DNA from: an uncultured Alistipes sp.
GTDB taxonomy: Bacteria; Bacteroidota; Bacteroidia; Bacteroidales; Rikenellaceae
NCBI GenBank assembly: GCA_947623305.1
Contig: CANQGQ010000021.1
Coordinates: forward strand, 1 to 32,669
Direction: 5' to 3'
DNA length: 32,669 nucleotides
Of this stretch, positions 1-7,577 are shown piece by piece. The notes under the pieces were generated by a model. The model saw only the letters and a list, made by a program, of their open reading frames with translations. It was not told the DNA's origin and ran no database searches. Position numbers and translations under genes: made by a program. Within the stretch, counting starts at the first letter, position 1. Each line of letters begins with the position of its first letter.

Positions 1-77
1 CCGGACCCTGCTTCGGGCGGCAGCACGATTTCCGGTTCCAACGGTGCCGTTCAGCTCACCGTCCTCGGCCGCAAATG
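1..77. repeat. Left terminal inverted repeat (77 bp, exact)
   Basis: Bases 1-77 are the exact reverse complement of 32593-32669. Identity stops at position 78 (t here, c in the other copy). Both copies are read in the same frame of two inward-facing fimbrillin-like genes, encoding PDPASGG through LGRKC. The repeat reaches the window edge, so its true length is unknown. An exact length of 77 also equals a common de Bruijn k-mer, so the window may be a whole contig ending at a branch of a longer repeat. Confidence 0.95.
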
Positions 78-1311
78 TGCTCGTTTGAGTTTCACGGTTT
101 CACGCAAGTCCGAGGGGATCGAAAAGGCGAAATTCCGTTTGTTGTGGCTTTCCAAGTTGGCGACTTCGCCGAAAAACAGCGTGTCGATCAACGGGGACAT
201 CACAGCCGACATCGACAATACGGCAGACCAGTCGGGCGGCGGACACTTCGACTTCGCGGTGCCCACGGACATCAAGGAGCCCACAGGGACGACGACCATT
301 CCGTCGCCGATCGAAGGTAAAGATCCGCTGCCTGCTTTTCTGTGCGACGTGGCCGACGAGGTGTTGCCGAAGGCGGCCGGCGTGCTTAACCTTCACATGG
401 AGGTGTTGTTCAACGACCGCGTCGACAAGACCGACGCCGATATTTTGGCCGATCCCTCGTTGCTCTCCGTTTTGGACGCGGAGCTGCCGTCGATCGCCTA
501 CGTCAAGGACAAGCAGTACAATTACCGGCTGATTTTGAAGGGCGGCATCGTCTATTTGGAGTTGACTGTTTCCAATTGGACGGATCTGAATGACTGTTCG
601 GTCGATAATTTGGGCGGCGCGTCGCAGGTCGAAGGGATCGTCGTCGGCACCTGGACGCCGTGCAGCAATCCGAACGACGACATGGGCCAGGGCAGCGCCA
701 GCGGCGAGCTCGGCTCGGGCGATTGGATGTGGACTGAGAACCAGAATTGGAGCGTCGAGCTCGGCAACTACATGCAGGCCGTCTCGCAGGCCAACGGCTG
801 GACGAACAACTCCGCCGACAACCCATCGTTGGGCAACGGCAGTGCTTCCGGTTCTGTTGACGGCGGTACCTGGACAACGGTGTTTGACAATCCGACGGAC
901 AATCTCGGCGACGATGCATCCGCTTCCGCCGGCAACGGCGGCGATTGGGCCGACGTTGGCGGCGGCGATAGCAGCGACCTCGGTGACGACGCATCCGGTT
1001 CGACCGGCAACGGTGGTAACTGGACGAACAATCCCGAAGACGACGCTACGATGGGTAACGGCAGCGCATCCGGCTCCACCGGTAACGGCGACAGCTGGAC
1101 GAGCAACCCCGAGGATGACGCTACAATGGGCAACGGCAGTGCTTCCGGTTCTGCCAACGGCGGCGATTGGGCCGGCGTTGGCGGCGGCGACAGCAGCGAC
1201 CTGGGCGACGACGCATCCGGTTCGACCGGCAACGGTGGTAATTGGACGAGCAATCCCTCCCAGGGCGACGGTCTCGGCTCTAAGGATGAAGAACAAGAGG
1301 TCGAGTCTTAA
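1..1311 (+). CDS. Fimbrillin-like surface protein with Gly/Ser/Trp-rich tandem repeats (5' end missing)
   Basis: The reading frame is open from base 1 and the start lies upstream of the window. The first 26 residues are identical to the start of the convergent gene at the right edge; the two proteins then diverge but keep the same layout. Around residues 165-185 a YNYRLILKGG...LELTVSNW segment resembles the closing beta-strands of Bacteroidales fimbrillin-type domains. From about residue 270 the C-terminus is built of roughly six repeats of 23-27 residues, consensus near LG(N/D)(G/D)xASGSxxNGGxW, so an extended stalk or linker role is likely. It ends 80 bp before the variable tip adhesin on the same strand and probably shares its operon. 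Function is inferred from context; it could be a stalk or an accessory pilin. Confidence 0.65.
   Translation, partial: PDPASGGSTISGSNGAVQLTVLGRKCARLSFTVSRKSEGIEKAKFRLLWLSKLATSPKNSVSINGDITADIDNTADQSGGGHFDFAVPTDIKEPTGTTTIPSPIEGKDPLPAFLCDVADEVLPKAAGVLNLHMEVLFNDRVDKTDADILADPSLLSVLDAELPSIAYVKDKQYNYRLILKGGIVYLELTVSNWTDLNDCSVDNLGGASQVEGIVVGTWTPCSNPNDDMGQGSASGELGSGDWMWTENQNWSVELGNYMQAVSQANGWTNNSADNPSLGNGSASGSVDGGTWTTVFDNPTDNLGDDASASAGNGGDWADVGGGDSSDLGDDASGSTGNGGNWTNNPEDDATMGNGSASGSTGNGDSWTSNPEDDATMGNGSASGSANGGDWAGVGGGDSSDLGDDASGSTGNGGNWTSNPSQGDGLGSKDEEQEVES
823..1290 (+). repeat. In-frame degenerate tandem repeats coding Gly/Ser/Trp-rich units
   Basis: About six in-frame units of 69-81 bp encode alternating LGDDASGSTGNGG-type and WT(N/S)NPEDD-type blocks. 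Some units are nearly identical at DNA level, for example those around 985-1020 and 1205-1245. Such arrays change length by slippage or unequal recombination. Confidence 0.75.
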
Positions 1312-1360
1312 ACGAAGCGGGGTTCCGGTCGTTCGGGACTTCATGAGGCACAAATGAAAC

Positions 1361-1393
1361 ACAACCAAATTTTTATAACAACCAAATTTTTAT
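1361..1393 (+). promoter_or_regulatory. 17-bp tandem duplication covering the adhesin translation start region
   Basis: The unit acaaccaaatttttata at 1361-1377 is repeated at 1378-1393, differing only where the second copy runs into the ATG. It lies in the 80-bp gap before the adhesin. A/T-rich leaders are typical of Bacteroidetes, which often lack Shine-Dalgarno sites. Copy number here could tune translation (inference). Confidence 0.6.
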
Positions 1394-3554
1394 GAAAACA
1401 GTTCGAAAATTGAGTTTGCTGGCAATCGCGGCATTGATGCTGGGCGCTTGCAGCAAAGACACGACTGAGACGATCGCTCCCGTTGTCGAGGGCGAGAAGG
1501 TGAAGATGTCGATCGAATTCACCGTTCCGTCGATGGAAACCCCCGTTTTGGAGGTTGCTGAGACCTCCGACGGATTGATCGAGGTAAAGCAGCTTCCCGA
1601 AACACGCTTCGGGGACGAAGGTGCCGCCGATGATAACGAGAAAGCGGTCAAGAACCTGCGTGTTTTGCAGTTCGCCGTTGTTGACGGCGGATTTGATTTA
1701 TCGAAGAATACGACTTTGGCCAACGAATACATTTCGAGCGACAACCTCACAGTGGATGGTGCAACCGGTGATGTTAAAGTTGCAGCCTGCGAACTCGCGG
1801 CTGCCGCAGATGGCGAATCGCATATTTATTTCGTTGCCAATGCCGGCGCCGCTGCGTTGACCGGCATTTCCTCGGAAAAGCAGTTCTTGGAGCAGTCGAT
1901 CGCTTACTCGAAGACCTGGACGATCGGGAATGGGATTCCCATGATGAGCAAGGTTTATAAGAATGCTGTTACTTATGGTGGCTCCATACCCAAACAGACG
2001 CTCGAGCGCCTTTTCGCGGCCGTGAAATTCACGCTGGCGGCCAGTGCGAATTTCACGCCTACGGCGTCCGAACTCAAGATGTGTAAGGTACCTGCAGCAG
2101 CCTATTTCAATTCCGAGACGAAGGCTACCTCATTCATTGATTTGACGATCACGAGCGGTACGACCTACTACATTCCCCAGAACAACCAGGGTAAAGCTGG
2201 TTCGGGAAGCAGCGATCGCTACGAGGGTGTTGCTCCGGCAGATGCCACCTATATCGACATCCCAGGCACATACGACAAGAACGGCGTCGAGTACGAGGCC
2301 ACCTACCGTGTTTACCTCGGTAAGGACAACGAAACCAGCTACGAGGTATTGAGCAACAACGCCTACACCGTTTCGGCAACGATCGCCGGCTTGAACATGA
2401 ACGACAAGCGCGTCGTCAAGGTTACCCGCGACCTCTCTGCCAAAGGGACGAAGACGGCCAACTGCTACGTCGTCAGCCGCAAGGGCGTTACCTATTCGTT
2501 CAATTGCGAGTACAAAGGCAACGAGACCGCGAACGCTAACACCGGAACATTAACAGGTGCTGATGATGCTGTAATTCTGTGGCAGTCCGACGAGAAGTTG
2601 ATCCAGAATCTGACACTTTCCACGGATAAGAAGACGATTTCGTTCGAGGTATCCGATGCTGCCTCTGCCGGTTTGACGTTGAAGCAGGGTGCTTCGTTGC
2701 CGGGCAACGCGGTGATCGCGCTCGTTGACGCGAGCGATAAAGTGCTGTGGAGTTGGCATATCTGGTCCACGGACTACAATCCCTATGCCGCTACAGAGAA
2801 CTTCGACACCTATACCTACACGGACGACAGTGGTACAACGATCAAAATGATGACGCGCAATCTCGGTGCCTACAACAATACGCCGGCTCCGAATGCGGAT
2901 GACATTTCCGCAGGCGGTTTGTTGTACCAGTGGGGCCGCAAGGATCCGTTCGTCGGTGCCAAATCTTATACGACAGAGGGTAAAACAGCATTCCAAGTGG
3001 TTTACGATGGAGCCGATACCCCCAATGAGCTCGGCAATAGCTGGAATACCAGTGTTACGGTGGACGATAATTCAATTTATTCGACGATCGGCATGGTTTC
3101 TGGTAAAATTAGCTCTGCCCAAGCCGTGCAGTGCCCGATGGTCTTTGCAGCCGGTAGCGTAGAGTGGAATTCAGACGGTAAAGATGATACACGGTGGGGA
3201 TGTGCATTGCCTGATGAAATGACGGTTAATAAAACGATCAATGACCCGTGCCCTTATGGTTGGCATGTGCCGGCTCGTCAGACTTGGAACAAGACGGGCT
3301 ACACGACTGCGAATTCGTTGTGGGGAAATTACGGTCGTACATTCTACGGTTCCGTATATTATCCCGCTTCGGGGTGTCGCAATTCCTCGTCGGGCGCGTT
3401 GGGCAGTGTCGGCGCCAACGGGTGCTCTTGGAGTGCTTCGCCGAACTCGTCAGGCGACCGCGCGGGCTACTTGAGCTTCAGTAGTGGCAGCGTGGGCCCG
3501 CTCGGCAACGGCAGCCGGTCGAGCGGTTTTCCGGTGCGCTGTGCCCGAAATTAA
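1392..3554 (+). CDS. DGR target: variable fimbrial tip adhesin lipoprotein (left arm)
   Basis: 720 aa. A lipoprotein signal ends in LMLGAC, with the lipidated Cys at residue 20. Residues about 60-345 form a Mfa2/FimB-like fimbrillin domain (NLRVLQF, YYIPQN, TYRVYLG, NNAYTVSATI) that is homologous to the separate right-arm gene at 30603-31748. Residues about 350-600 match the middle of the right-arm adhesin (WSWHIW, LYQWGRKDP). A FISUMP-type motif (NDPCPYGWHVP) near residue 617 opens the C-type-lectin-like fold, which ends in the variable region, residues about 658-719. DGRs rewrite the ligand-binding face of such domains. Here the pilus-anchoring and variable modules are fused, unlike the right arm where they are separate genes. 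The start is chosen for the signal peptide and the A/T-rich leader. Type V pilus tip is inferred from the family. Confidence 0.9.
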   Translation: MKTVRKLSLLAIAALMLGACSKDTTETIAPVVEGEKVKMSIEFTVPSMETPVLEVAETSDGLIEVKQLPETRFGDEGAADDNEKAVKNLRVLQFAVVDGGFDLSKNTTLANEYISSDNLTVDGATGDVKVAACELAAAADGESHIYFVANAGAAALTGISSEKQFLEQSIAYSKTWTIGNGIPMMSKVYKNAVTYGGSIPKQTLERLFAAVKFTLAASANFTPTASELKMCKVPAAAYFNSETKATSFIDLTITSGTTYYIPQNNQGKAGSGSSDRYEGVAPADATYIDIPGTYDKNGVEYEATYRVYLGKDNETSYEVLSNNAYTVSATIAGLNMNDKRVVKVTRDLSAKGTKTANCYVVSRKGVTYSFNCEYKGNETANANTGTLTGADDAVILWQSDEKLIQNLTLSTDKKTISFEVSDAASAGLTLKQGASLPGNAVIALVDASDKVLWSWHIWSTDYNPYAATENFDTYTYTDDSGTTIKMMTRNLGAYNNTPAPNADDISAGGLLYQWGRKDPFVGAKSYTTEGKTAFQVVYDGADTPNELGNSWNTSVTVDDNSIYSTIGMVSGKISSAQAVQCPMVFAAGSVEWNSDGKDDTRWGCALPDEMTVNKTINDPCPYGWHVPARQTWNKTGYTTANSLWGNYGRTFYGSVYYPASGCRNSSSGALGSVGANGCSWSASPNSSGDRAGYLSFSSGSVGPLGNGSRSSGFPVRCARN
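3362..3548 (+). repeat. Variable region VR-L, cognate to TR-L2
   Basis: Ungapped 187-bp match to 5622-5808 with a constant offset of 2260. There are 19 mismatches, all at adenines of the template (39 A in the TR): 17 A to G, one A to C, one A to T. None of the 148 non-A template positions differ. Changed codons include Tyr to Cys, Asn to Gly/Ser/Arg/Tyr and Thr to Ala. The region ends exactly where homology stops, at the Cys-Ala-Arg coding end, just before the adhesin stop codon. Confidence 0.97.
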
Positions 3555-3596
3555 AGCGAGCGAGCATATAGCGAAGCGAGCGCATCCGATGTTTTA

Positions 3597-3645
3597 TCCC
3601 GCCGGCATTGAAAGCCGGCGGGATGGGACACCGGCGTAAGCCGGT
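3597..3645 (+). promoter_or_regulatory. GC-rich double hairpin downstream of VR-L
   Basis: Hairpin 1 has 10-bp arms at 3597-3606 and 3614-3623 (tcccgccggc) with loop attgaaa. Hairpin 2 has arms accggc at 3630-3635 and gccggt at 3640-3645 with loop gtaa. Both are conserved in sequence and order downstream of the right-arm VR. In the Bordetella phage DGR, a GC-rich hairpin just after the IMH promotes target recognition. Here the first hairpin starts 48 bp after VR-L. A terminator role is a weaker alternative; a T-run follows hairpin 2. Confidence 0.7.
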
Positions 3646-4031
3646 CGAAAATTTTTCCCGATCCACATTTCGACCTGCTTCCCCTGTTGCCGACAGTCGC
3701 GCATGTCGTCGACAGACGCCGCCATTCCGGATGCTTATCATGCGCTGCGGTTACGACGTCCTGCAAGACGGGCTCCTTCCGCATACGGAGGTCGGTTCCG
3801 GTCGTTTCATCCGCCACCACCTCTCCCCAAAAGGGTTTTATTAATTAACTCGGGAATGCTTAGGTAAGTTATATATACTACTACAAGAAACGTAAATACG
3901 AACTGACAAACCGCCGCAAGGCGATCCGCGGCATTCCACACTAACTAACCTTTCAAAAATTTTCACTGCTCTTTCGGCATCCATTGAACACCTCGGCGAT
4001 CCCGTTGAGTGCAAATCGACAACTTTCACCC
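3646..4031 (+). other. Non-coding spacer between adhesin and msl-like gene
   Basis: No credible gene. Two blocks are conserved with the right arm: gttacgacgtcctgcaaga at about 3750-3768, and aaaagggttttatta followed by aactcgggaatgc at about 3829-3861. The rest differs between arms. The conserved blocks may be transcript-processing or promoter elements for the msl-avd-TR-RT part (inference). Confidence 0.5.
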
Positions 4032-4646
4032 ATGACCAGCCGTGATTTCATAGCCTCTGAAGCGACGAACACCGATCGCATCGTCCTCTACCGCGAGGGT
4101 CTTTTCTGGAAAGCCTACGAACGTTCGGCCTATGCCCTGTGTTCGCAGGTTCGTCCGTTGAAGCCCACGCGCAAGGTGTTGAAAGCGCTTCGGGGCGGCG
4201 ATCTGATTTCGGTCGGATTTCCGTCGGCGAGCGAATCGGCGACATTGGCGGGGTTGGAAACGGTCGAGCGATCGGAGAATCGTTGGGTGGTAGCAGCTCC
4301 GCGGCAGATCGACTGCGAGGCGTTCGGTGCTTGGAAGGCATCGGTGCCTGCGAAGGTACAGACGGTCGTTTCGACCGGCGCATCCGTTTCGGCGGACTCG
4401 TCGGCGGGGGCGGCCGCAACGGCGTGTTCGGCGGTTTCTGCTTCTGCTTCGGTACGGCCTTCCTGGTTTCGGTGGGTGTTTCGATCGTTCCGTTCCTGCG
4501 ACGCGCGATCCGCGTGCGGCGCGGTCGGTTCGGGCGACGATGCTGTCCGGCGGGTTATCCGTTCGATTCGTGAGTTCGACCTGTCCGAGAAAACGCCGAT
4601 GGATTGCATGAGGTTCATTGCCGAATTGAAAAAAATGCTTTACTAA
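4032..4646 (+). CDS. DGR accessory protein, MutS-like N-terminal (msl-type), left arm
   Basis: 204 aa. The start at 4032 (MTSRDFIASEA) matches the start of the right-arm copy. Residues about 12-70 (VLYREGLFWKAYERSAYAL, then LISVGFP) resemble the mismatch-binding domain I of MutS (F-Y-R-x-G-x-F-Y-E-x-F region), as in the msl accessory genes reported in DGR surveys. A variable Ala/Ser-rich linker (about 105-160) leads to a conserved C-terminal block (EKTPMDCMRFIAELKKML) that is nearly identical in the other copy. The gene lies 20 bp before avd. A role in handling template or cDNA is suspected but unproven. Conservation of the ends and decay of the linker suggest two working modules. Confidence 0.65.
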   Translation: MTSRDFIASEATNTDRIVLYREGLFWKAYERSAYALCSQVRPLKPTRKVLKALRGGDLISVGFPSASESATLAGLETVERSENRWVVAAPRQIDCEAFGAWKASVPAKVQTVVSTGASVSADSSAGAAATACSAVSASASVRPSWFRWVFRSFRSCDARSACGAVGSGDDAVRRVIRSIREFDLSEKTPMDCMRFIAELKKMLY

Positions 4647-4666
4647 CTTTTGATTTTTGCACACGG

Positions 4667-5074
4667 ATGGCTGAATACGATCATTTGCCGGTTTACAAGG
4701 CTACATACGACCTGCTGCAACACGTTTACAGGGACAAGAGCATCGGCAGCGTACCTCGTGATGTAAAATTCACGCTCATTGAAACTCTGAAAAAAGACAT
4801 TTTAGAAATTCTTGTCTCCATATACAAAGCGCACTACATCACCGACGAACGGAAGGTCGTGCCCCTGCAGCAGGCGCGCGATTTGATACCGGGGATCAAG
4901 GCGCGGTTTCGGATTTTGTTCGATCTGCACCACATCAATCCCGAGTTGTTCCAGACATTGGCGTTCGAGGTGGAGTCCATTTCGAAACAGTTGGCGGCCT
5001 GGCACACGAAGACGCTGCGGCGTCTGCACGAGACGAATGCGGTCGGCGATTCGAAAGCGGGCGATGCCGAATAA
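4667..5074 (+). CDS. avd: Avd, DGR accessory variability determinant (left arm)
   Basis: 135 aa, almost entirely helical and rich in Lys/Arg, as expected for the four-helix-bundle bAvd family (related to S23/IVS proteins). Avd forms a pentameric barrel that binds the RT and the template RNA and is needed for mutagenic cDNA synthesis. Visible hallmarks are the MAEYDHLPVYKATYDLL opening, PRDVKFTL, and the last helix with LAAWHTKTLRRL. The start is set by alignment to the right-arm copy. It sits between the msl-like gene and the first template, the usual Avd-TR-RT order. Strong assignment. Confidence 0.9.
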   Translation: MAEYDHLPVYKATYDLLQHVYRDKSIGSVPRDVKFTLIETLKKDILEILVSIYKAHYITDERKVVPLQQARDLIPGIKARFRILFDLHHINPELFQTLAFEVESISKQLAAWHTKTLRRLHETNAVGDSKAGDAE

Positions 5075-5106
5075 CGCGGCGGACGGGGTGTTGCAGTGTA
5101 TGTATT

Positions 5107-5319
5107 AGGAGGCTTCTCTTTTCAAGCAGCATTGGATCGGAGTTCCGCGGGGCCACGGGCCGGCGGAAGAGAATCCATGTAAATTCAGTAACCCACCGAT
5201 CGTCGATAGGGCTGCACGGCAGCCGTGGCTTTCGGTTATGAAAATTTCAATTCGCCGCAGGGTTCTTCCGTTTTTTGGATTAAGTCCTCTGCGTCGTATA
5301 GCAAGCGGTTACTTTTGCT
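5107..5319 (+). ncRNA. Structured leader RNA of TR-L1
   Basis: Conserved leader found before most TRs. Hairpin A at 5143-5168 keeps the outer TTCCG/CGGAA stem. Its inner stem is GGCC/GGCC instead of the usual AGGTC/GACCT. Then come aaattcagtaaccc, hairpin B (cagggtt...cctctg around 5257-5292) and tagcaagcggtta just before the TR. It also carries the cggttatgaaaa block that only the avd-proximal leader of the right arm shares. Confidence 0.6.
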
Positions 5320-5518
5320 TCCCGCTTCGGGGTATCGCAATGCCTCGACGGGCGCGTTGAACAACGTCGGCACCAACGGGTACTCTTGGAGTGCTTCGCC
5401 GTACGCAACCTCTGGTTCGAATGCCGACTACGCGGGCTACTTGAACTTCAACAGCGGCAGCGTGAACCCGCTCAACAACAGCAACCGGTCGGATGGTCGT
5501 CCGGTGCGCTGTGCCCGA
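5320..5518 (+). repeat. Template repeat TR-L1 (no cognate VR in window)
   Basis: 199 bp that reads as a C-type-lectin-like C-terminus (ASGYRNASTG... to RCARG) without its own start codon. It is rich in Asn/Tyr codons with A at the first two positions, typical of a DGR template. It has many non-A differences from VR-L, including a 12-bp longer middle, so it is not that VR's template. Its target must be elsewhere, or it is dormant. Confidence 0.8.
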
Positions 5519-5621
5519 GGATTTACGCCTGCTTGGAAACGAATTTTCGGCAGACGGTTCGGGGTAGAGGCGGTTTTGCTTGGCGACCGTACGTTTCTCA
5601 GTCTTTCGGCGGGAAGCAACG
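5519..5621 (+). other. Short spacer between TR-L1 and TR-L2 lacking the leader motif
   Basis: Only about 100 bp separate the two templates, and neither conserved leader hairpin is present. TR-L2 is therefore probably transcribed with the L1 leader, making a two-template RNA. It is notable that the template which actually acted on the local adhesin is the one without its own leader. Confidence 0.6.
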
Positions 5622-5808
5622 TCCCGCTTCGGGGTATCGCAATTCCTCGTCGGGCGCGTTGAACAATGTCGGCACCAACGGGTACTCTTGGAGTGCTTCG
5701 CCGAACTCGTCAGGCGACAACGCGGGCAACTTGAACTTCAATAGTGGCAGCGTGAACCCGCTCAACAACAACAACCGGTCGAACGGTTTTCCGGTGCGCT
5801 GTGCCCGA
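5622..5808 (+). repeat. Template repeat TR-L2, active template for VR-L
   Basis: 187 bp matching VR-L without gaps except at 19 adenines (5636, 5662, 5663, 5666, 5674, 5684, 5719, 5720, 5728, 5735, 5741, 5755, 5756, 5764, 5765, 5770, 5771, 5774, 5783). The template holds runs of AAC codons at surface positions of the lectin-like fold. After the shared end (gtgcgctgtgcccga) it continues gtatttac, where the other TRs read ggatttac. This 3' flank is not shared with the VR. Confidence 0.96.
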
Positions 5809-5863
5809 GTATTTACGTGCTGCGTGAAAAGAAAATTTTTGAAAGAAACAAATGTCTAAACGA

Positions 5864-6102
5864 TACTGATCTACAAGGCCCAAAATTCTCTTTGAGCAAA
5901 ACAGGATGAGAGTTCCGCGAGGTCATAGACCTTCGGAAGAGTGTCTTGTAAATTCAGTAACCCACCGTAGTTCGGACGGGCCGCACGACGGTCGCGGGCT
6001 GCGGTATTGACAAACCGATTTATGGCAGGGTTTCCGCTCCTTCGAGAGTCGATCCTCTGCTTAATTTAGCAAGCGGTTACGAAATTATAAGTGTATCGTG
6101 TT
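5864..6102 (+). ncRNA. Structured leader RNA of TR-L3
   Basis: Starts with tactgatctacaaggccca. Hairpin A at 5913-5938 has outer stem TTCCG/CGGAA, inner AGGTC/GACCT and loop ATA. Then come aaattcagtaaccc, hairpin B (cagggtt ... cctctg, about 6027-6060, inner pairs CTC/GAG) and tagcaagcggttac at about 6067. It is almost identical to the leader of the last right-arm unit, so the RT-proximal units of both arms are orthologous. Confidence 0.65.
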
Positions 6103-6295
6103 TCCCGCCGCTTCCGGCTATCGCAATCGCACGAATGGTTCTTTGACGAGTGTCGGTTCTGGCGGCTGGTACTGGAGTAGCTCTCCGTACTCCGGTGGGA
6201 GTCCGAACGCTGGGAGATTGAACTTCGACGCTACGAACGTGAACCCGCTCAACAATGATCAACGAGCGAACGGCTTTTCGGTGCGCTGTGTCCGA
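6103..6295 (+). repeat. Template repeat TR-L3 (RT-proximal)
   Basis: 193 bp encoding ASGYRNRTNGSLTSVGSGG... to RCVRG, closest to the RT-proximal TR of the right arm. No VR in the window matches it. It ends 40 bp before the RT start codon, so template and RT probably lie on one transcript. Confidence 0.8.
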
Positions 6296-6335
6296 GGATT
6301 TACGACCGCTGCTTAAAAGAGAATTAAGTATTGTT

Positions 6336-7577
6336 ATGAAAAAGAGTCAGTCCGAATTGTTGGGCGATCTCTTCCGGGCCTATTTCGATACGAGAAAGCA
6401 CAAACGCAACACCAAGAGTCAATTGAAATTCGAGTTCGACTTCGAGCACAACCTGATCGAACTCTGCAACCGGATCGCCGCCCGCAGTTATCGACCCAAT
6501 CCGGCCATCTGTTTCATCACGGATGTGCCGGTCAAGCGCGAGATATTCGCCTCGCCGTTCGCCCACCGCATCGTCTGCCGGTTGTTGTACAACTACATCG
6601 CGCCGATGTTCGAGGCACGCATGATCTTCGACAGTTATTCCTGCCGCGAGGGGAAGGGGGTGTTGGTCGGCATCGAGCGGTTGGAGCATCACGTGCGCAG
6701 TTGCACGCACAATCACACTCGTCCGGCCTACATTTTGAAGCTCGATCTGCGGGGATACTTCATGAGCATCGACAAACGGATTCTGCATCGCATTCTGATG
6801 CGCAGTCTGGATCGTTATTGGAAGCGTCCTTCGGGCGACGGGCATCGTTGGTGCGACCGGCTCGACCGCGAGTTGATCGACTACCTGATCGAGATCATTC
6901 TGTTCCGCAATCCGACCGAAGGGTGTTACGTTCTGGGACGCGCCTCCGACTGGGACGGGCTTCCGGCCTCCAAAAGTCTTTTCAACAGACCCGAGAATGT
7001 GGGTCTGGCTATCGGCGACATCACTTCGCAGTTGTTCAGCAACATTTTTCTGGACCACTTCGACCAGTTCGTCAAACGCGAGCTGCATTGCCGGTATTAC
7101 GGCCGGTACGTCGACGACTTCTACATCGTGCATTCCGACCGGCAGTACCTCGAAGCGTTGGTCGTGCGGTTGAAAGGGTTTCTGGAATCGGAACTGCACC
7201 TGACCTTGCATCCCAAAAAGATCGTCTTGCAGCCTTACCATTACGGCGTGGAGTTTCTGGGTGCCTACGTCAAACCTTATCGACGGTACGCCACGAAGTC
7301 GTCGGTCAAACGGTTCCACATCCGCATGAGCCAGTTGGAGGCCGAGTGCCGGCACGGGGCAGTCGCTTACGCTCGTCTGCTTGAGATCCGAGCCGTGTTG
7401 AACTCTTATTGCGGCCATTTTATCCATTTCAAAGCTTTCCGAATGTTGAAGGCCCAGTTCAGCGATTCGCCTTTGCGGAAATACTTCGACTTTGCGGGCA
7501 ATTTCCGCAAGGCCGTCATCAAGGAGCATCTGTTGCCTCAGTGGAAGATGCCTTTCGAGGACGACGACGGTCGATAG
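6336..7577 (+). CDS. DGR reverse transcriptase (left arm)
   Basis: 413 aa. Motif 3 is KLDLRGYF (catalytic D137). The DGR-specific motif 4 is IGDITSQ at 226-232, where retroviral and group II RTs have QGxxxSP. The active site is YVDD at 258-261, and a thumb-side GVEFLGAYV follows. The N-terminal part holds finger motifs (SPFAHRIVCRLL, SYSCREGKG). It copies TR RNA with adenine-specific infidelity, together with Avd, and the cDNA replaces the VR. There is no maturase, RNase H or integrase domain. The start is fixed by identity with the right-arm RT; about 17 residues differ. It lies directly after TR-L3. Very secure. Confidence 0.96.
   Translation: MKKSQSELLGDLFRAYFDTRKHKRNTKSQLKFEFDFEHNLIELCNRIAARSYRPNPAICFITDVPVKREIFASPFAHRIVCRLLYNYIAPMFEARMIFDSYSCREGKGVLVGIERLEHHVRSCTHNHTRPAYILKLDLRGYFMSIDKRILHRILMRSLDRYWKRPSGDGHRWCDRLDRELIDYLIEIILFRNPTEGCYVLGRASDWDGLPASKSLFNRPENVGLAIGDITSQLFSNIFLDHFDQFVKRELHCRYYGRYVDDFYIVHSDRQYLEALVVRLKGFLESELHLTLHPKKIVLQPYHYGVEFLGAYVKPYRRYATKSSVKRFHIRMSQLEAECRHGAVAYARLLEIRAVLNSYCGHFIHFKAFRMLKAQFSDSPLRKYFDFAGNFRKAVIKEHLLPQWKMPFEDDDGR

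Noticed and set aside
100..1368. 422-codon open frame on the minus strand
   Set aside because: Antisense shadow of the GC-rich repeat-bearing fimbrillin gene. Val/Ala/Arg-biased, no domain, and the + frame continues the conserved gene from the window edge.
5225..6316. TR frames as expressed small lectin genes
   Set aside because: They lack start codons and signal peptides of their own, and one per arm matches a VR except at adenines, so they are templates. Open frames follow from their coding origin.
6336..7577. Group II intron or retron RT
   Set aside because: Motif 4 is IGxxxSQ, there is no maturase or endonuclease domain and no msr/msd-like RNA, and the Avd/TR/VR context is decisive for a DGR.
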